Shown piece by piece: positions 1 to 8,586 of a stretch of DNA of 64,000 nt (positions within the stretch are counted from its first letter, which is position 1; every line of letters begins with the position of its first letter). The notes under the pieces were generated by a model, which was not told the DNA's origin, ran no database searches, and worked only from the letters and a program-made list of their open reading frames with translations. The position numbers and the translations under genes were made by a program. The stretch is taken from the NCBI RefSeq assembly GCF_950066645.1, contig NZ_CATMFB010000014.1, positions 1-64,000 of the forward strand, written 5' to 3'. This stretch comes from an uncultured Thalassolituus sp. (GTDB taxonomy: Bacteria > Pseudomonadota > Gammaproteobacteria > Pseudomonadales > Oceanobacteraceae).

Positions 1-75
1 GCGGACTGGACGGGACTCGAACCCGCGACCCCCGGCGTGACAGGCCGGTATTCTAACCAACTGAACTACCAGTCC
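1..75 (-). tRNA. tRNA-Asp (GTC), last two bases cut by window edge
   Basis: The reverse complement folds as a tRNA. It has an acceptor stem starting GGACTGG, a D-arm AGTTCAGTTGG, an anticodon loop CCTGTCACG with anticodon GTC, and a T-arm GGTTCGAGTCC. It matches the enterobacterial tRNA-Asp pattern. The CCA tail is encoded but its last two bases lie outside the window. It is the most distal of four tRNAs on the minus strand and is identical over its visible length to the copy at 326-402. Confidence 0.95.
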
Positions 76-80
76 ACATT

Positions 81-156
81 TGGTGGGTGATGACGGGATC
101 GAACCGCCGACCCTCTGCTTGTAAGGCAGATGCTCTCCCAGCTGAGCTAATCACCC
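81..156 (-). tRNA. tRNA-Val (TAC)
   Basis: The reverse complement begins GGGTGATTAGCTCAGCTGG. It has anticodon TAC in the loop CTTACAA, the T-arm GGTTCGATCC, and an encoded CCA end. It sits only 5 bp from the tRNA-Asp at 1-75, so the two are surely co-transcribed. It is identical to the copy at 445-520. Confidence 0.96.
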
Positions 157-325
157 ACATTTGAGGTGCTTATCTTTTTCCGTACTGCTGCGTTGTTCCT
201 CGTTCGCCCCTTCGCCTACCAGGTGGTATGTCTCAGGGTGCTCACTGCGGTACGCCTTGCATTACGAAAAAATTTATCGCACTTCGAAAGCGTTGTTGAG
301 GTTAAGTACTCAACATATTGAAAGT

Positions 326-402
326 TGGCGGACTGGACGGGACTCGAACCCGCGACCCCCGGCGTGACAGGCCGGTATTCTAACCAACTGAACTACCAGT
401 CC
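326..402 (-). tRNA. tRNA-Asp (GTC), second copy
   Basis: Full 77-nt tRNA-Asp including the encoded CCA, identical in sequence to the truncated copy at 1-75. The 169-bp spacer between it and the Val gene at 81-156 holds no gene I can support. The Val-Asp order is repeated, pointing to a segmental tandem duplication of the pair. Confidence 0.96.
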
Positions 403-444
403 ACTTTCAAAAACTGAGTCTTTTCAGACTCTTGCATCAGGATT

Positions 445-520
445 TGGTGGGTGATGACGGGATCGAACCGCCGACCCTCTGCTTGTAAGGCAGATGCTCT
501 CCCAGCTGAGCTAATCACCC
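445..520 (-). tRNA. tRNA-Val (TAC), second copy, promoter-proximal
   Basis: Complete 76-nt tRNA-Val(TAC) with encoded CCA. It is the first tRNA after the strong promoter at 541-568, so the order of transcription is Val-Asp-Val-Asp. Confidence 0.96.
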
Positions 521-540
521 ATGTCCTGAAGCGAGGTCGC

Positions 541-568
541 ATTCTACTCGTGTGACCTCGTATGTCAA
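541..568 (-). promoter_or_regulatory. Stable-RNA sigma-70 promoter of the tRNA operon
   Basis: On the minus strand the sequence reads TTGACA, a 16-bp spacer, then TAGAAT, followed by the GC-rich discriminator GCGACC, about 20 bp before the first tRNA-Val. A perfect -35, near-perfect -10 and GC discriminator are typical of growth-rate and ppGpp-controlled tRNA promoters. GAGGTC and GACCTC arms flank the -10 and may form a hairpin. The regulation is inferred from the discriminator. Confidence 0.85.
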
Positions 569-610
569 ACACTTATTAAATATTTTTGTACTTTTTTCAG
601 TAACTTGCGC

Positions 611-3600
611 TCAGTCTTTGCGTTTGTCCCGCCACACCAGAAGCGACGGCGTCAGAATCAGTGTCAGGACGGTTGCGAAGGTCAGGCCACCGGCAATTGC
701 GGTCGACAGTTGCGTCCACCATTGCGATGACGGAGCCCCCATACTGAACTCGCGATGCAGCAGGTCGATGTTCCACTGCATAACCATAGGAATCAGGCCA
801 ACGACGGTGGTCACCGCGGTAAGGAGAACCGGTCGCAGACGTATCGCTCCTGTGCGTAATGCCGCGTCAAAGGCGTTCAGGCCACTGCTGCGCATACTGT
901 TATAGGTATCGATCAGTACAATGTTGTTATTCACCACAATGCCCGCCAGTGAAATCACCCCGACACCACTCATGACGATGCCGAAAGGTTCGCCACGGAT
1001 CAGCAGCCCCATGAGTACGCCAGCAACTGAGAGCACAATCGCACTCATGATCAGGCCGGCCTGGTAGAAGCTGTTAAACTGAGTCACCAGCAGGGTGACC
1101 ATCATAAAAATGGCGATAGAGAAAGCTGACATCAGGAAAATACCGGTTTCCATCTGCTGCTCGAAATCACCACGGAATTTCGGCATTACATTCTTTTCCT
1201 GCCAGTCGATGTCTTTCAGTTGCTCACCCAATTGCGCGATTTTCTCGTTGGAGTTTACTCCTTCGTTCACGTTGGCGGTGATCAGATAGCGCCGCTTACC
1301 ATCTACGCGGACGATATCTCCGGTTTTTGGTATCGCGGTACGGGTAACAAACTGGCTCAGAGGGATCAGTCCCTTCGCCGTTTTAATATTTACATCGGTA
1401 AACAGATCAATGGTGCGCTTGCTGGCAGGGTAGCGCAGCAGTATATCCAGCTCTTCGTCAGAATAATCCGGTTGGAATTGCGTGATGATCTGACCACCCG
1501 TAATCATACGGACCAGTGAGCCGATTTCAGCAACGCTGGCGCCATAACGCACGGCTTCTTCCCGGTCGATATCAAGACGCCACTCAACACCATCTAAAGG
1601 TCGGTCATCACGCACATCTTTGAGTTCGTTGTCGGCTTTCAGCAAGGCCAGCATTTCATCGACGACAGGGTTCAGTTCGGCTTCGGATCGTCCACTCAGT
1701 TGCAACTGGATCGGAGGTCCGCCTGCTGGCCCGCCTTCTTTCTTACGGGTTTCGATAATAATACCGGGTAAGTGCGCTGTGCGTTGTTCAATTTCACGCA
1801 GAATTTCATCGGCGGTACGGCGTGATGACCAGTCGATGAGTTCCAGCTGAATACGTCCAACCAGATCAGGTGGGGAAGATTCCATGCCGCCCTGAGGTGG
1901 ACGCACAAACACGGAGGTATAAATGGCATCGATTTCGGCGATGTCGAACAATTGGTATTCCACTTCGCGAACGATCTCTTCGCGTTCGGCAAATGACAGG
2001 TTGCCTCGGGCACGAACATCCACCATTGCGACGTCGACGTCCACATCCGGGAAAAATTCGGTGCCGTGTCCGGCCACCCAATAAACCCCAAAAGACATCA
2101 AAACGAACAACAGTACCGCGGCACAGGTTTTACCCGGATTTTTCAGGGCAGTGCGCAGTACCCTGACGTATGAAGCAGAAAAACCAGAGAGTTTTTCGAA
2201 CTCTCCTTTTTCTGCGGCCAGAATTTTATCCAGAGCTTCCTGATCGTGATGGCCAGGTCGGCCAACCACTTTGCCCACCGCCGGTATAACAATCAACGCC
2301 ATGATTAAAGAGCCAGAAAGCGTAAACAGCAGCGTCAGCGGCAGATATTTCATAAACCCGCCCATCACACCTGGCCAGAACAGAAGGGGGAGGAAAACAG
2401 CCAGTGTGGTCGCCGTCGATGCAATTATTGGCCAGGCCATACGGCTTGCCCCTTCCTTATACGCATCGCGTGGGCAGGCTCCTTCTGCCAGTCTGCGGTC
2501 GGCGTATTCCACAACGACAATAGCGCTGTCGACCAACATACCGACAGAGAGAATCAGAGCAAACAGAACAACCATGTTCAGGGTGTCGCCCATGCCATTG
2601 ATGGCCATAATTCCCATCAGGAAAGCGCCAGGAATTGCCAGCCCCACTAATAACGAACTACGTACGCCGAGACTGCCGAGAATAATTATAAATACCAGCA
2701 GAGTTGCGACTAGCACGCTGTTAAACAGGTCGTTAAGCATGGTGCGGATCTGCTTAGATTCATCCTGAATTACGCCGATTTTTACGCCCTGCGGCAGCAT
2801 GGCTTCCGCGGCTTTGGTGATTGCCCGCACTTCATCGAGTGTTTCAATAATATTTGCGCCAATGCGCTTTTTGATTTCCAGAGCGACGGCGCGTTCGCCA
2901 TTAACGCGGGCACCCGTGCTGGGATCTTTGAAAGCAAGGCGACCGACGGCCACATCCTGAAATAACACAACTTCGTCGCCAACGCTTTTTACCGGCAGGC
3001 GTAATAAGCCCTCGATATCTTCGATACGGCCGGGAATTTTGACCGAGAAACGGCCTTCTTCATTATTCAGGTCTTCGGTGGCGACGAGCAGACTGTTGTT
3101 TCTCAGCAGGTTTCCGACTTCAGTCAACGACAGGCCATAGTTATCCATCTTGGCTGGATCAATAATTAATTCAGCCACCTGTTCGCGTTTGCCCTGAATA
3201 TTGACTTCAAGAACACCCGGGAGTGACTCAATACGCTTTTTCAGTTCATCGGCAGCGAAATACAGAACATTTTCATTCACATCACCGGCAAGGGTGACCA
3301 CCATCACCGGAAAAAGGGCAACGTTAATTTCACGTACGACCGGCTCTTTACTGTCGACCGGTAATTCACCCACGGCGTCATTTACTTTGTTGCGAACATC
3401 GTCGAGGGCGTCGTCAATATCAACGTTGCTGTAGAACTCCAGCTGAATCGACAGGTGACCAAAGGTCGCTGTCGAAATCATCTCTTTCAGGCCTTCAAGA
3501 CCCTGCAGCTGGGTTTCCAGAGGCTCGTAAAGAAGGCTGTCGGCATCTTCTGGTGAAATACCATCGTGGGTGACAGACACATAGACGTTGGGGATGGTGA

Positions 3601-3721
3601 CGTCCGGTGAGCTTTCTTTCGGAATGGTCATCAGGGTGACCGACCCAGTGATCAACAGCAGTGTAAACAGCATGATCACCGTGCGGTGACGGTTAATCGC
3701 CGCTTCAATCATGGCTCTCAT
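611..3721 (-). CDS. RND-family (AcrB/HAE1-like) efflux transporter, inner membrane
   Basis: This 1036-residue protein has the usual RND length and layout: TM1 near residues 13-33, a large periplasmic porter domain, a central membrane block (about 330-480), a second periplasmic domain and a C-terminal membrane block (about 860-1030). It would export substrates by proton antiport with a periplasmic adaptor and an outer-membrane channel. TM4 carries GMLVDSAIVVVE where AcrB has VDDA, so the second Asp of the pair is Ser. TM10 has AGIVVNNNIVLID. The ATG overlaps the stop of the adaptor gene by 4 bp (ATGA), so they form an operon. No TolC-like gene is nearby, so a shared channel is likely. The substrate cannot be read from sequence. 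Confidence 0.92.
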   Translation of the reverse strand: MRAMIEAAINRHRTVIMLFTLLLITGSVTLMTIPKESSPDVTIPNVYVSVTHDGISPEDADSLLYEPLETQLQGLEGLKEMISTATFGHLSIQLEFYSNVDIDDALDDVRNKVNDAVGELPVDSKEPVVREINVALFPVMVVTLAGDVNENVLYFAADELKKRIESLPGVLEVNIQGKREQVAELIIDPAKMDNYGLSLTEVGNLLRNNSLLVATEDLNNEEGRFSVKIPGRIEDIEGLLRLPVKSVGDEVVLFQDVAVGRLAFKDPSTGARVNGERAVALEIKKRIGANIIETLDEVRAITKAAEAMLPQGVKIGVIQDESKQIRTMLNDLFNSVLVATLLVFIIILGSLGVRSSLLVGLAIPGAFLMGIMAINGMGDTLNMVVLFALILSVGMLVDSAIVVVEYADRRLAEGACPRDAYKEGASRMAWPIIASTATTLAVFLPLLFWPGVMGGFMKYLPLTLLFTLSGSLIMALIVIPAVGKVVGRPGHHDQEALDKILAAEKGEFEKLSGFSASYVRVLRTALKNPGKTCAAVLLFVLMSFGVYWVAGHGTEFFPDVDVDVAMVDVRARGNLSFAEREEIVREVEYQLFDIAEIDAIYTSVFVRPPQGGMESSPPDLVGRIQLELIDWSSRRTADEILREIEQRTAHLPGIIIETRKKEGGPAGGPPIQLQLSGRSEAELNPVVDEMLALLKADNELKDVRDDRPLDGVEWRLDIDREEAVRYGASVAEIGSLVRMITGGQIITQFQPDYSDEELDILLRYPASKRTIDLFTDVNIKTAKGLIPLSQFVTRTAIPKTGDIVRVDGKRRYLITANVNEGVNSNEKIAQLGEQLKDIDWQEKNVMPKFRGDFEQQMETGIFLMSAFSIAIFMMVTLLVTQFNSFYQAGLIMSAIVLSVAGVLMGLLIRGEPFGIVMSGVGVISLAGIVVNNNIVLIDTYNSMRSSGLNAFDAALRTGAIRLRPVLLTAVTTVVGLIPMVMQWNIDLLHREFSMGAPSSQWWTQLSTAIAGGLTFATVLTLILTPSLLVWRDKRKD

Positions 3722-4890
3722 TGGTCAGCGGCCTTTTTATCAGTATTATTTTTTTCAGAACTGGTTTCTTCGGAGCTATTTTCTGCTGTGCTGGTGTCAG
3801 CGGGTACATCTTTTTGCGATTTACCAGTGTCGACAGCATTCACCTGGGTGCCATCAGGCACAAAGCCCTGGCCGCTGGTGATCAGGCGCAGCTCGCCATG
3901 CGGTCCGATAATCCAGATTCCTGTGGTGCCAGCCTCCAGAATTGAAACGTCCACCACCTGTACGCGATCTTCGTCGTCCAGCACTTTAAGTCCCAGTCCG
4001 CCCTGGTCATTAACGATCAGCAGGGCCGGGGAGATTTCATAGGCATCGTGAGTCCCCTGAGGGATGTAAAGCGTGGCAGTCTGGCCGTCGAACAGGCGTG
4101 AATCCGGCTGGGCTACTTTCATCTCAACCGGGTAAGTACGGGTGTCCGGAGATGCCGAGCTGGCGACAAATGTCAGAGTGCCATCAATGCGGGTGCCATC
4201 GGTCAGCAGGGCATATGCCGGCGTGCCGGCTTCCACTGAGCGGATAATATTTTCAGACACCGCTCCTTTCACCAGCATAGTGCGGTTATCAATCACGCGG
4301 ATAAGAGACTTGCCCGGAGACACGTATTCGCCAGCTTCGACGTAGCGCTGGTCATAAATGCCGTCAAATGGCGCGCGGATTTCTGTTGCCTCAAGATCAA
4401 GACGGATAGCCGTGAGGGCGGCTTCGGCTTCTGCCAGTTCAGATTCCGCAAGCACGACGGCTGACTGGTTAGTCAGATCGCGTTTGAACAGGTTTCGGGT
4501 GCTTTCGGTTTCCAGCTGGCGGCGTTTCAGTTGTGCCTGTGCCTGCTTCAGGCGCTCGGGCAGATCACGCTGATCAATTTTCAGAATCAGGTCACCTTTA
4601 TTGACCTGGCTGCCACGGGATTTGCGGATTTCAGTGACTTTACCACTCACTTCTGCCACGACATCGACGGTACGGTTCGCAGCAACATGCGCAGAAATTC
4701 TGACGGAATGTGCTTTGGATTCGGGCTGCAGCGTCTTATAACCCACATTGAAAGCCGTGCTTTCCGGGGTTAGTGAGCGTTCAGTGCTGTCAGCATCAGG
4801 TGCACCACCGGAGAGTACCCAGAGAACGATCAGAAGTGCGATAACGATCGCTAACATGTGCGAGCGGTTCAGGGAGCGTGTCATTGTCAT
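3718..4890 (-). CDS. RND efflux periplasmic adaptor (HlyD/MFP family)
   Basis: 390 residues. An N-terminal membrane anchor (about 12-28) has no lipobox Cys. A barrel/lipoyl segment follows (VVAEVSGKVTEIRKSRGSQV), then a coiled-coil hairpin (QAQAQLKRRQLETESTRNLF region), the second lipoyl half (IRAPFDGIYDQRYVEAGEYV) and beta-barrel domains. The last 35 residues are an acidic, Ser/Thr-rich tail (ENSSEETSSEKNNTDKK) that looks disordered. It would bridge the RND pump at 611-3721 to an outer-membrane channel. It is first in the operon and faces uup across a 200-bp gap holding an inverted repeat. Confidence 0.9.
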   Translation of the reverse strand: MTMTRSLNRSHMLAIVIALLIVLWVLSGGAPDADSTERSLTPESTAFNVGYKTLQPESKAHSVRISAHVAANRTVDVVAEVSGKVTEIRKSRGSQVNKGDLILKIDQRDLPERLKQAQAQLKRRQLETESTRNLFKRDLTNQSAVVLAESELAEAEAALTAIRLDLEATEIRAPFDGIYDQRYVEAGEYVSPGKSLIRVIDNRTMLVKGAVSENIIRSVEAGTPAYALLTDGTRIDGTLTFVASSASPDTRTYPVEMKVAQPDSRLFDGQTATLYIPQGTHDAYEISPALLIVNDQGGLGLKVLDDEDRVQVVDVSILEAGTTGIWIIGPHGELRLITSGQGFVPDGTQVNAVDTGKSQKDVPADTSTAENSSEETSSEKNNTDKKAADQ

Positions 4891-4977
4891 TGTTATCCTG
4901 TACTTGAGCGCAAAGTTCCGGGTTGTAACTTACTCTACTGACTAAAACAATGGCCTGTACGGCAGAGTTTAGTTACA

Positions 4978-5001
4978 GATTGTTGCAGAGTCAGAACAAT
5001 C
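4978..5001. promoter_or_regulatory. Inverted repeat GATTGTT-N10-AACAATC between efflux operon and uup
   Basis: A perfect 7-bp inverted repeat with a 10-bp spacer lies 87 bp before the adaptor gene on the minus strand and 90 bp before uup on the plus strand. A dyad of this size at a divergent promoter fits a repressor operator (TetR or MarR type), but no such regulator gene is adjacent, so the partner is unknown. For uup, TACTAT at 5058-5063 in an extended context (TGATACTAT) is a possible -10. Confidence 0.4.
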
Positions 5002-5090
5002 ATAGCCTGACTGCCGGCATCTGTATGCGACATCCGGACTTTATCTGCGCGCCCTGATACTATGCGCCGCAATTATGAGGGTACCGAAAC

Positions 5091-6992
5091 ATGGCAATTT
5101 TACGTTTACAGCAGGTGGAGCTGGCTTTTGGTGACCACGTCCTGCTGGACAAGGTGGATCTTGATATTCAGGACGGTGAGCGCCTGTGTATTGTCGGGCG
5201 TAATGGCGAAGGCAAATCAACACTGTTGAAGATACTGCTGGGCGAAGTGTTGCCCGACGATGGACAGGTAGTACGCCGCGACCTGTTGCGTATGTCATCG
5301 TTACAGCAGGAGTTGCCGAAATCAGTCAGCAGTCGCGTCTACGACATTGTTGCTGAAGGTCTGGGAGATCTGGGAAGTGTCATCGCCGCCTACCACGATG
5401 AAAGCGCCCGTGGTGCTGACGCTGATCTGAAAAAGCTTGAGACGCTACAGACACGTATTGAGGCGTCCGATGGCTGGCGCTGGCAGCAGAAGGTTGATGC
5501 GATCATCCAGCGTCTTAACCTGCCTGCAGAGACCAGCTTTGCCGAGCTGTCCGGTGGTTGGCAGCGCCGGGTGATGCTGGCCCGGGCACTGGTGACCGAG
5601 CCAGAACTGCTGGTGCTCGACGAGCCAACTAACCACATGGACGTCGAAACCATTGAATGGCTGGAAGAACAGCTGAAACAGTTTAACGGCGCACTGGTAT
5701 TTATCAGTCACGACCGGGCCTTCGTGCAGGCGCTGGCAACCCGGATTGTGGATCTGGACCGTGGCCACTTATATAACTGGCAGGGCGACTATCGCGGGTT
5801 TCTGGAGTTCCGTGAGAAACGTCTGGAAGACGAAGCGACCCAGAACGCGCTGTTCGATAAACGCCTTGCCGAAGAAGAAAAGTGGATTCGTCAGGGCATT
5901 AAAGCCCGACGTACCCGTAATGAAGGTAGGGTAGAGCGCCTGAAAGAAATGCGCAAAGAGCATCGCGCCCGGCGTGATCTTACCGGGACTGCCAACCTGG
6001 CCATGACCTCCAGCGAAAACTCGGGTAAGCAGGTGTTTGAGATCAACAACGTCAGCTACACCTGGAAAGACTCACCTCAGGTGAAAGACTTTTCGTCGCT
6101 GGTGATGCGTGGCGATAAAATTGGTCTTGTTGGTCCGAACGGTGTGGGTAAAAGTACACTGCTTAAGCTGCTGCTCGGTCAGATGCAGCCGCAGGAAGGT
6201 AACATCCGCACCGGTACTAAGCTCGAAGTTGCCTACTTTGATCAGTCGCGTAACGTGCTGGACGAAGACAAATCCATTGCCGACAACGTCGCTGATGGCA
6301 AAGATCACGTCATCGTGAACGGCCAGAGCCGTCACGTCATCGGTTATCTGGGAGACTTCCTGTTCCCGGCGGTGCGCGCGCGCACTCCGGTGAAAGCGCT
6401 GTCAGGGGGAGAGCGTAACCGCGTTATGCTCGCCAAACTGTTCCTGAAGCCATGCAACCTGCTGGTGATGGACGAGCCGACCAACGACCTCGACATCGAA
6501 ACGCTGGAACTGCTTGAAGAAAAGCTGATGGAGTATGACGGTACTTTGCTGCTGGTCAGTCACGACCGGGAGTTTATAGATAATGTCGTTACCCAGCTCT
6601 GGGTGTTCGAAGGTGAAGGTCTGATCGACGAGCAGGTCGGCGGCTACAGCGACTGGCAGGCCCGTAAAGCCAGCCGTCCAGTCGCTAAGTCCGAAAACAA
6701 AGCGCCCGTAAAAGCCGACAAAAAACCTGCCGTCGCGCCTGAGCCAGTGGCCCGCCCGGTCGAGAAGAAAAAGCTGTCGTACAAACTTCAGCGTGAGTTA
6801 GACATGTTGCCTGATGAGATTGCCAAAGCCGAAGCAGAGCGTGATCGCCTGGTCGCGATTACTCAGGCCGGAGATTTTTACTCAGGTGATCAGGATAAGG
6901 TGCAGAAGACACTGGCCGAGCTGGCTGCTGTCGAAGAAACGCTTGAGGAGCTTGAAATGCGCTGGTTAGAACTTGAGGAGATGACCGAATGA
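5091..6992 (+). CDS. uup: ABC-F family ATPase Uup
   Basis: 633 residues with two ABC ATPase domains and no membrane segment, as in ABC-F translation or DNA-transaction factors. Domain 1 has Walker A GRNGEGKST (36-44), signature LSGGWQRRVMLARAL and Walker B LLVLDEPTNHMD. Domain 2 has GPNGVGKST, LSGGERNRVMLAKLF and LLVMDEPTNDLD. The linker is Lys/Arg-rich. A C-terminal coiled coil (KLQRELDMLPDEIAKAEAER onward) after a Pro/Ala/Lys-rich tether is the feature that separates Uup from EttA. Uup is linked to precise excision of transposons and to ribosome assembly. GAGGG lies 9 nt before the ATG. The stop overlaps the next gene by ATGA. Confidence 0.92.
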   Translation: MAILRLQQVELAFGDHVLLDKVDLDIQDGERLCIVGRNGEGKSTLLKILLGEVLPDDGQVVRRDLLRMSSLQQELPKSVSSRVYDIVAEGLGDLGSVIAAYHDESARGADADLKKLETLQTRIEASDGWRWQQKVDAIIQRLNLPAETSFAELSGGWQRRVMLARALVTEPELLVLDEPTNHMDVETIEWLEEQLKQFNGALVFISHDRAFVQALATRIVDLDRGHLYNWQGDYRGFLEFREKRLEDEATQNALFDKRLAEEEKWIRQGIKARRTRNEGRVERLKEMRKEHRARRDLTGTANLAMTSSENSGKQVFEINNVSYTWKDSPQVKDFSSLVMRGDKIGLVGPNGVGKSTLLKLLLGQMQPQEGNIRTGTKLEVAYFDQSRNVLDEDKSIADNVADGKDHVIVNGQSRHVIGYLGDFLFPAVRARTPVKALSGGERNRVMLAKLFLKPCNLLVMDEPTNDLDIETLELLEEKLMEYDGTLLLVSHDREFIDNVVTQLWVFEGEGLIDEQVGGYSDWQARKASRPVAKSENKAPVKADKKPAVAPEPVARPVEKKKLSYKLQRELDMLPDEIAKAEAERDRLVAITQAGDFYSGDQDKVQKTLAELAAVEETLEELEMRWLELEEMTE

Positions 6993-7465
6993 TCTGGCCT
7001 GTGATGCTTCTGGTCGGCCTGGTGGTGTTTGGCTCGGTGTATTGGCTGAAACCCAGCCCGAGAGACAAACGCCTGGCAGAGCTTCGTCTGGATGCGATTA
7101 AGCGCAAACTTCAGGTGCGGCAGTTTACTTATAAGCCCGACAGCGCAAAGACGGGTATCCGGGATGACATTACCGGCACCAGTTATACCCTGATGGACAA
7201 CGCTAAGCGGAATGACTCCGGGTTGCGCTGGCGTGTTGCCGGGCAGGGCGGCTGGGATACCGAAGGCCTGCCGGAAGGGCTGGCCTGGCACAATCAGGGC
7301 ACCGCTGACGACGCTGCGCGTCTGACAGCGGCTCTGGCAGAACTCAATGATGATCTGTTGCTGGTCGAAGTATTCGGCAACCGTGTGACTATGATTCCGG
7401 CCGAAAGAAAAACCGCGACCGCTGAATCCTATCAGCGGTTTCTGGAAGCCCTCCTGCCGCGTTGA
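6989..7465 (+). CDS. Hypothetical membrane-anchored protein downstream of uup
   Basis: 158 residues with one N-terminal transmembrane segment (about 3-20) and a soluble domain that I do not recognise. The start codon overlaps the uup stop (ATGA), so it is translationally coupled to uup. Conserved-looking motifs are YTLMDNAKRNDSGLRWRV and ITGTSYTL. Translation ends inside a hairpin (7451-7473) shared with the convergent gene. A role linked to uup is only suggested by the coupling. Confidence 0.75.
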   Translation: MIWPVMLLVGLVVFGSVYWLKPSPRDKRLAELRLDAIKRKLQVRQFTYKPDSAKTGIRDDITGTSYTLMDNAKRNDSGLRWRVAGQGGWDTEGLPEGLAWHNQGTADDAARLTAALAELNDDLLLVEVFGNRVTMIPAERKTATAESYQRFLEALLPR

Positions 7466-7473
7466 GGCAGGAG
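7451..7473. terminator. Bidirectional hairpin terminator
   Basis: CTCCTGCC and GGCAGGAG form an 8-bp stem around a 7-nt loop that contains the upstream gene's TGA. It sits exactly between two convergent genes only 9 bp apart. The following T-run is weak (GTTATT), so efficiency is uncertain. Confidence 0.6.
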
Positions 7474-7474
7474 G

Positions 7475-8272
7475 TTATTCGTAGTGCTCACCCAGCCCGG
7501 TCAGGCTGGAGATAATGCTGTCGTTGTAATTCAGCACCAGAAAAGGCACTGAGTTCTCGTTGTAGTTTTCGATGGAGCGACGCAGAAAACCCCATTTGCT
7601 GCGGATGTTGCGGACCGTGCGCTGATCGCGTTCAGAGACCTGATTGTCCAGGTTGCTGAGCAGAGTATCAAAACGATCTGCCATCTCGCTCGGTGTGTTC
7701 TTGTGGTAGCCGACAAATACCTGCCCAAGGTTGCTTGTGCCCCGTGCGGTGTACTGTGCGGTGATATTGGCCATCTGGAACGACAGATCGCGGATCAGCT
7801 GAGCGGTCTGTTCTTTTTTGTCTGACGGCGTTGTATGACTGCTGAGGTACACAGCGGCAGCTTCGTCTACCTTCAGGCAGGCGTCGCCCATCTCATCCAC
7901 CAGTCGGATATCCGGGTAGCCACGCGAAACGATATCGCGGCGGTTGTCGGTCATCAGGCGGTTAAATTCATTCCAGGCTTCGGTCAGGGTTGTTGCCAGC
8001 GCCTGTTCTTCTTCCGATTCTGCACTATTCTGTACCCTCACCAGAGCCGCATAGACATTTTCGAGATTGAGATCGATCCGGTTCGCGTACTTAATATCCG
8101 CTTCCAGCCCGTTGTACATATAGAAGCTGGTCATAGCATCAGTGGTTTTCAGCCTGATGGTGTGCAGATCTTCCGGCGCAGGCGGAGCGGCCTGGACCAG
8201 AGCAGAATACAGACTCCCCAGGATTAAGGCCGCGTGCGCTAATGGCTTTATTATTGTTTTCATGAAAGTCAC
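7475..8272 (-). CDS. Hypothetical secreted/periplasmic helical protein
   Basis: 265 residues. The N-terminus is a signal peptide with a likely AQA cleavage (ALVQA-A). The mature part is mostly helical and polar and I cannot assign it to a family. I chose the GTG at 8272 because AAGGA lies 6 nt upstream; the in-frame ATG at 8263 would put that site 15 nt away. The gene converges with the uup pair and diverges from fadB. As I recall, uup and the fad genes are also neighbours in Pseudomonas, so this may be an inherited neighbourhood gene. Confidence 0.75.
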   Translation of the reverse strand: MTFMKTIIKPLAHAALILGSLYSALVQAAPPAPEDLHTIRLKTTDAMTSFYMYNGLEADIKYANRIDLNLENVYAALVRVQNSAESEEEQALATTLTEAWNEFNRLMTDNRRDIVSRGYPDIRLVDEMGDACLKVDEAAAVYLSSHTTPSDKKEQTAQLIRDLSFQMANITAQYTARGTSNLGQVFVGYHKNTPSEMADRFDTLLSNLDNQVSERDQRTVRNIRSKWGFLRRSIENYNENSVPFLVLNYNDSIISSLTGLGEHYE

Positions 8273-8464
8273 TTAACATCCTTAATACAGGTTTGATTGT
8301 ATGGATCGGTGGCCTAATCGCCATAGCAGCTTACAAAGGTTAACAATTTTTTCCTGTTGCCCGGCAAAGTGCTGTTAAGGCCGTCACAGAAGTCGCCAGT
8401 CTGTCAGACGCGAAGAGGCCATCTATTGACTTTCAGGCCGCTTTCTAGGAAGGTGTGCCACTCA

Positions 8465-8516
8465 GATTCAAACGCCCGTATGAATTGTTTGAATTTTAAA
8501 CAGCGGGCGTTGATTC
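8465..8516. promoter_or_regulatory. Large imperfect dyad upstream of fadBA (candidate fatty-acid repressor site)
   Basis: This lies in the 314-bp gap before fadB. Outer arms GATTCAAACGCCCG (8465-8478) and CGGGCGTTGATTC (8504-8516) are near-complementary. Inside lie TTCAAAC-N13-GTTTGAA and GTTT-N7-AAAC (8487-8501). Repressors of beta-oxidation such as PsrA (Pseudomonas) bind GAAAC/GTTTC-type dyads, so an acyl-CoA-responsive operator is plausible. A 5' leader hairpin is the alternative. The rest of 8273-8586 shows nothing else I can support. Confidence 0.45.
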
Positions 8517-8586
8517 ACCAACCGGCAGTGTCCATCGGAAGACAGACACGGCAGCCAACAGCAAACCACCATGTGGAGATCAGTTG

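Noticed and set aside
8357-8586. 76-codon open frame before fadB
   Set aside because: No ribosome binding site, low-complexity translation, and it covers the palindromic fad control region.
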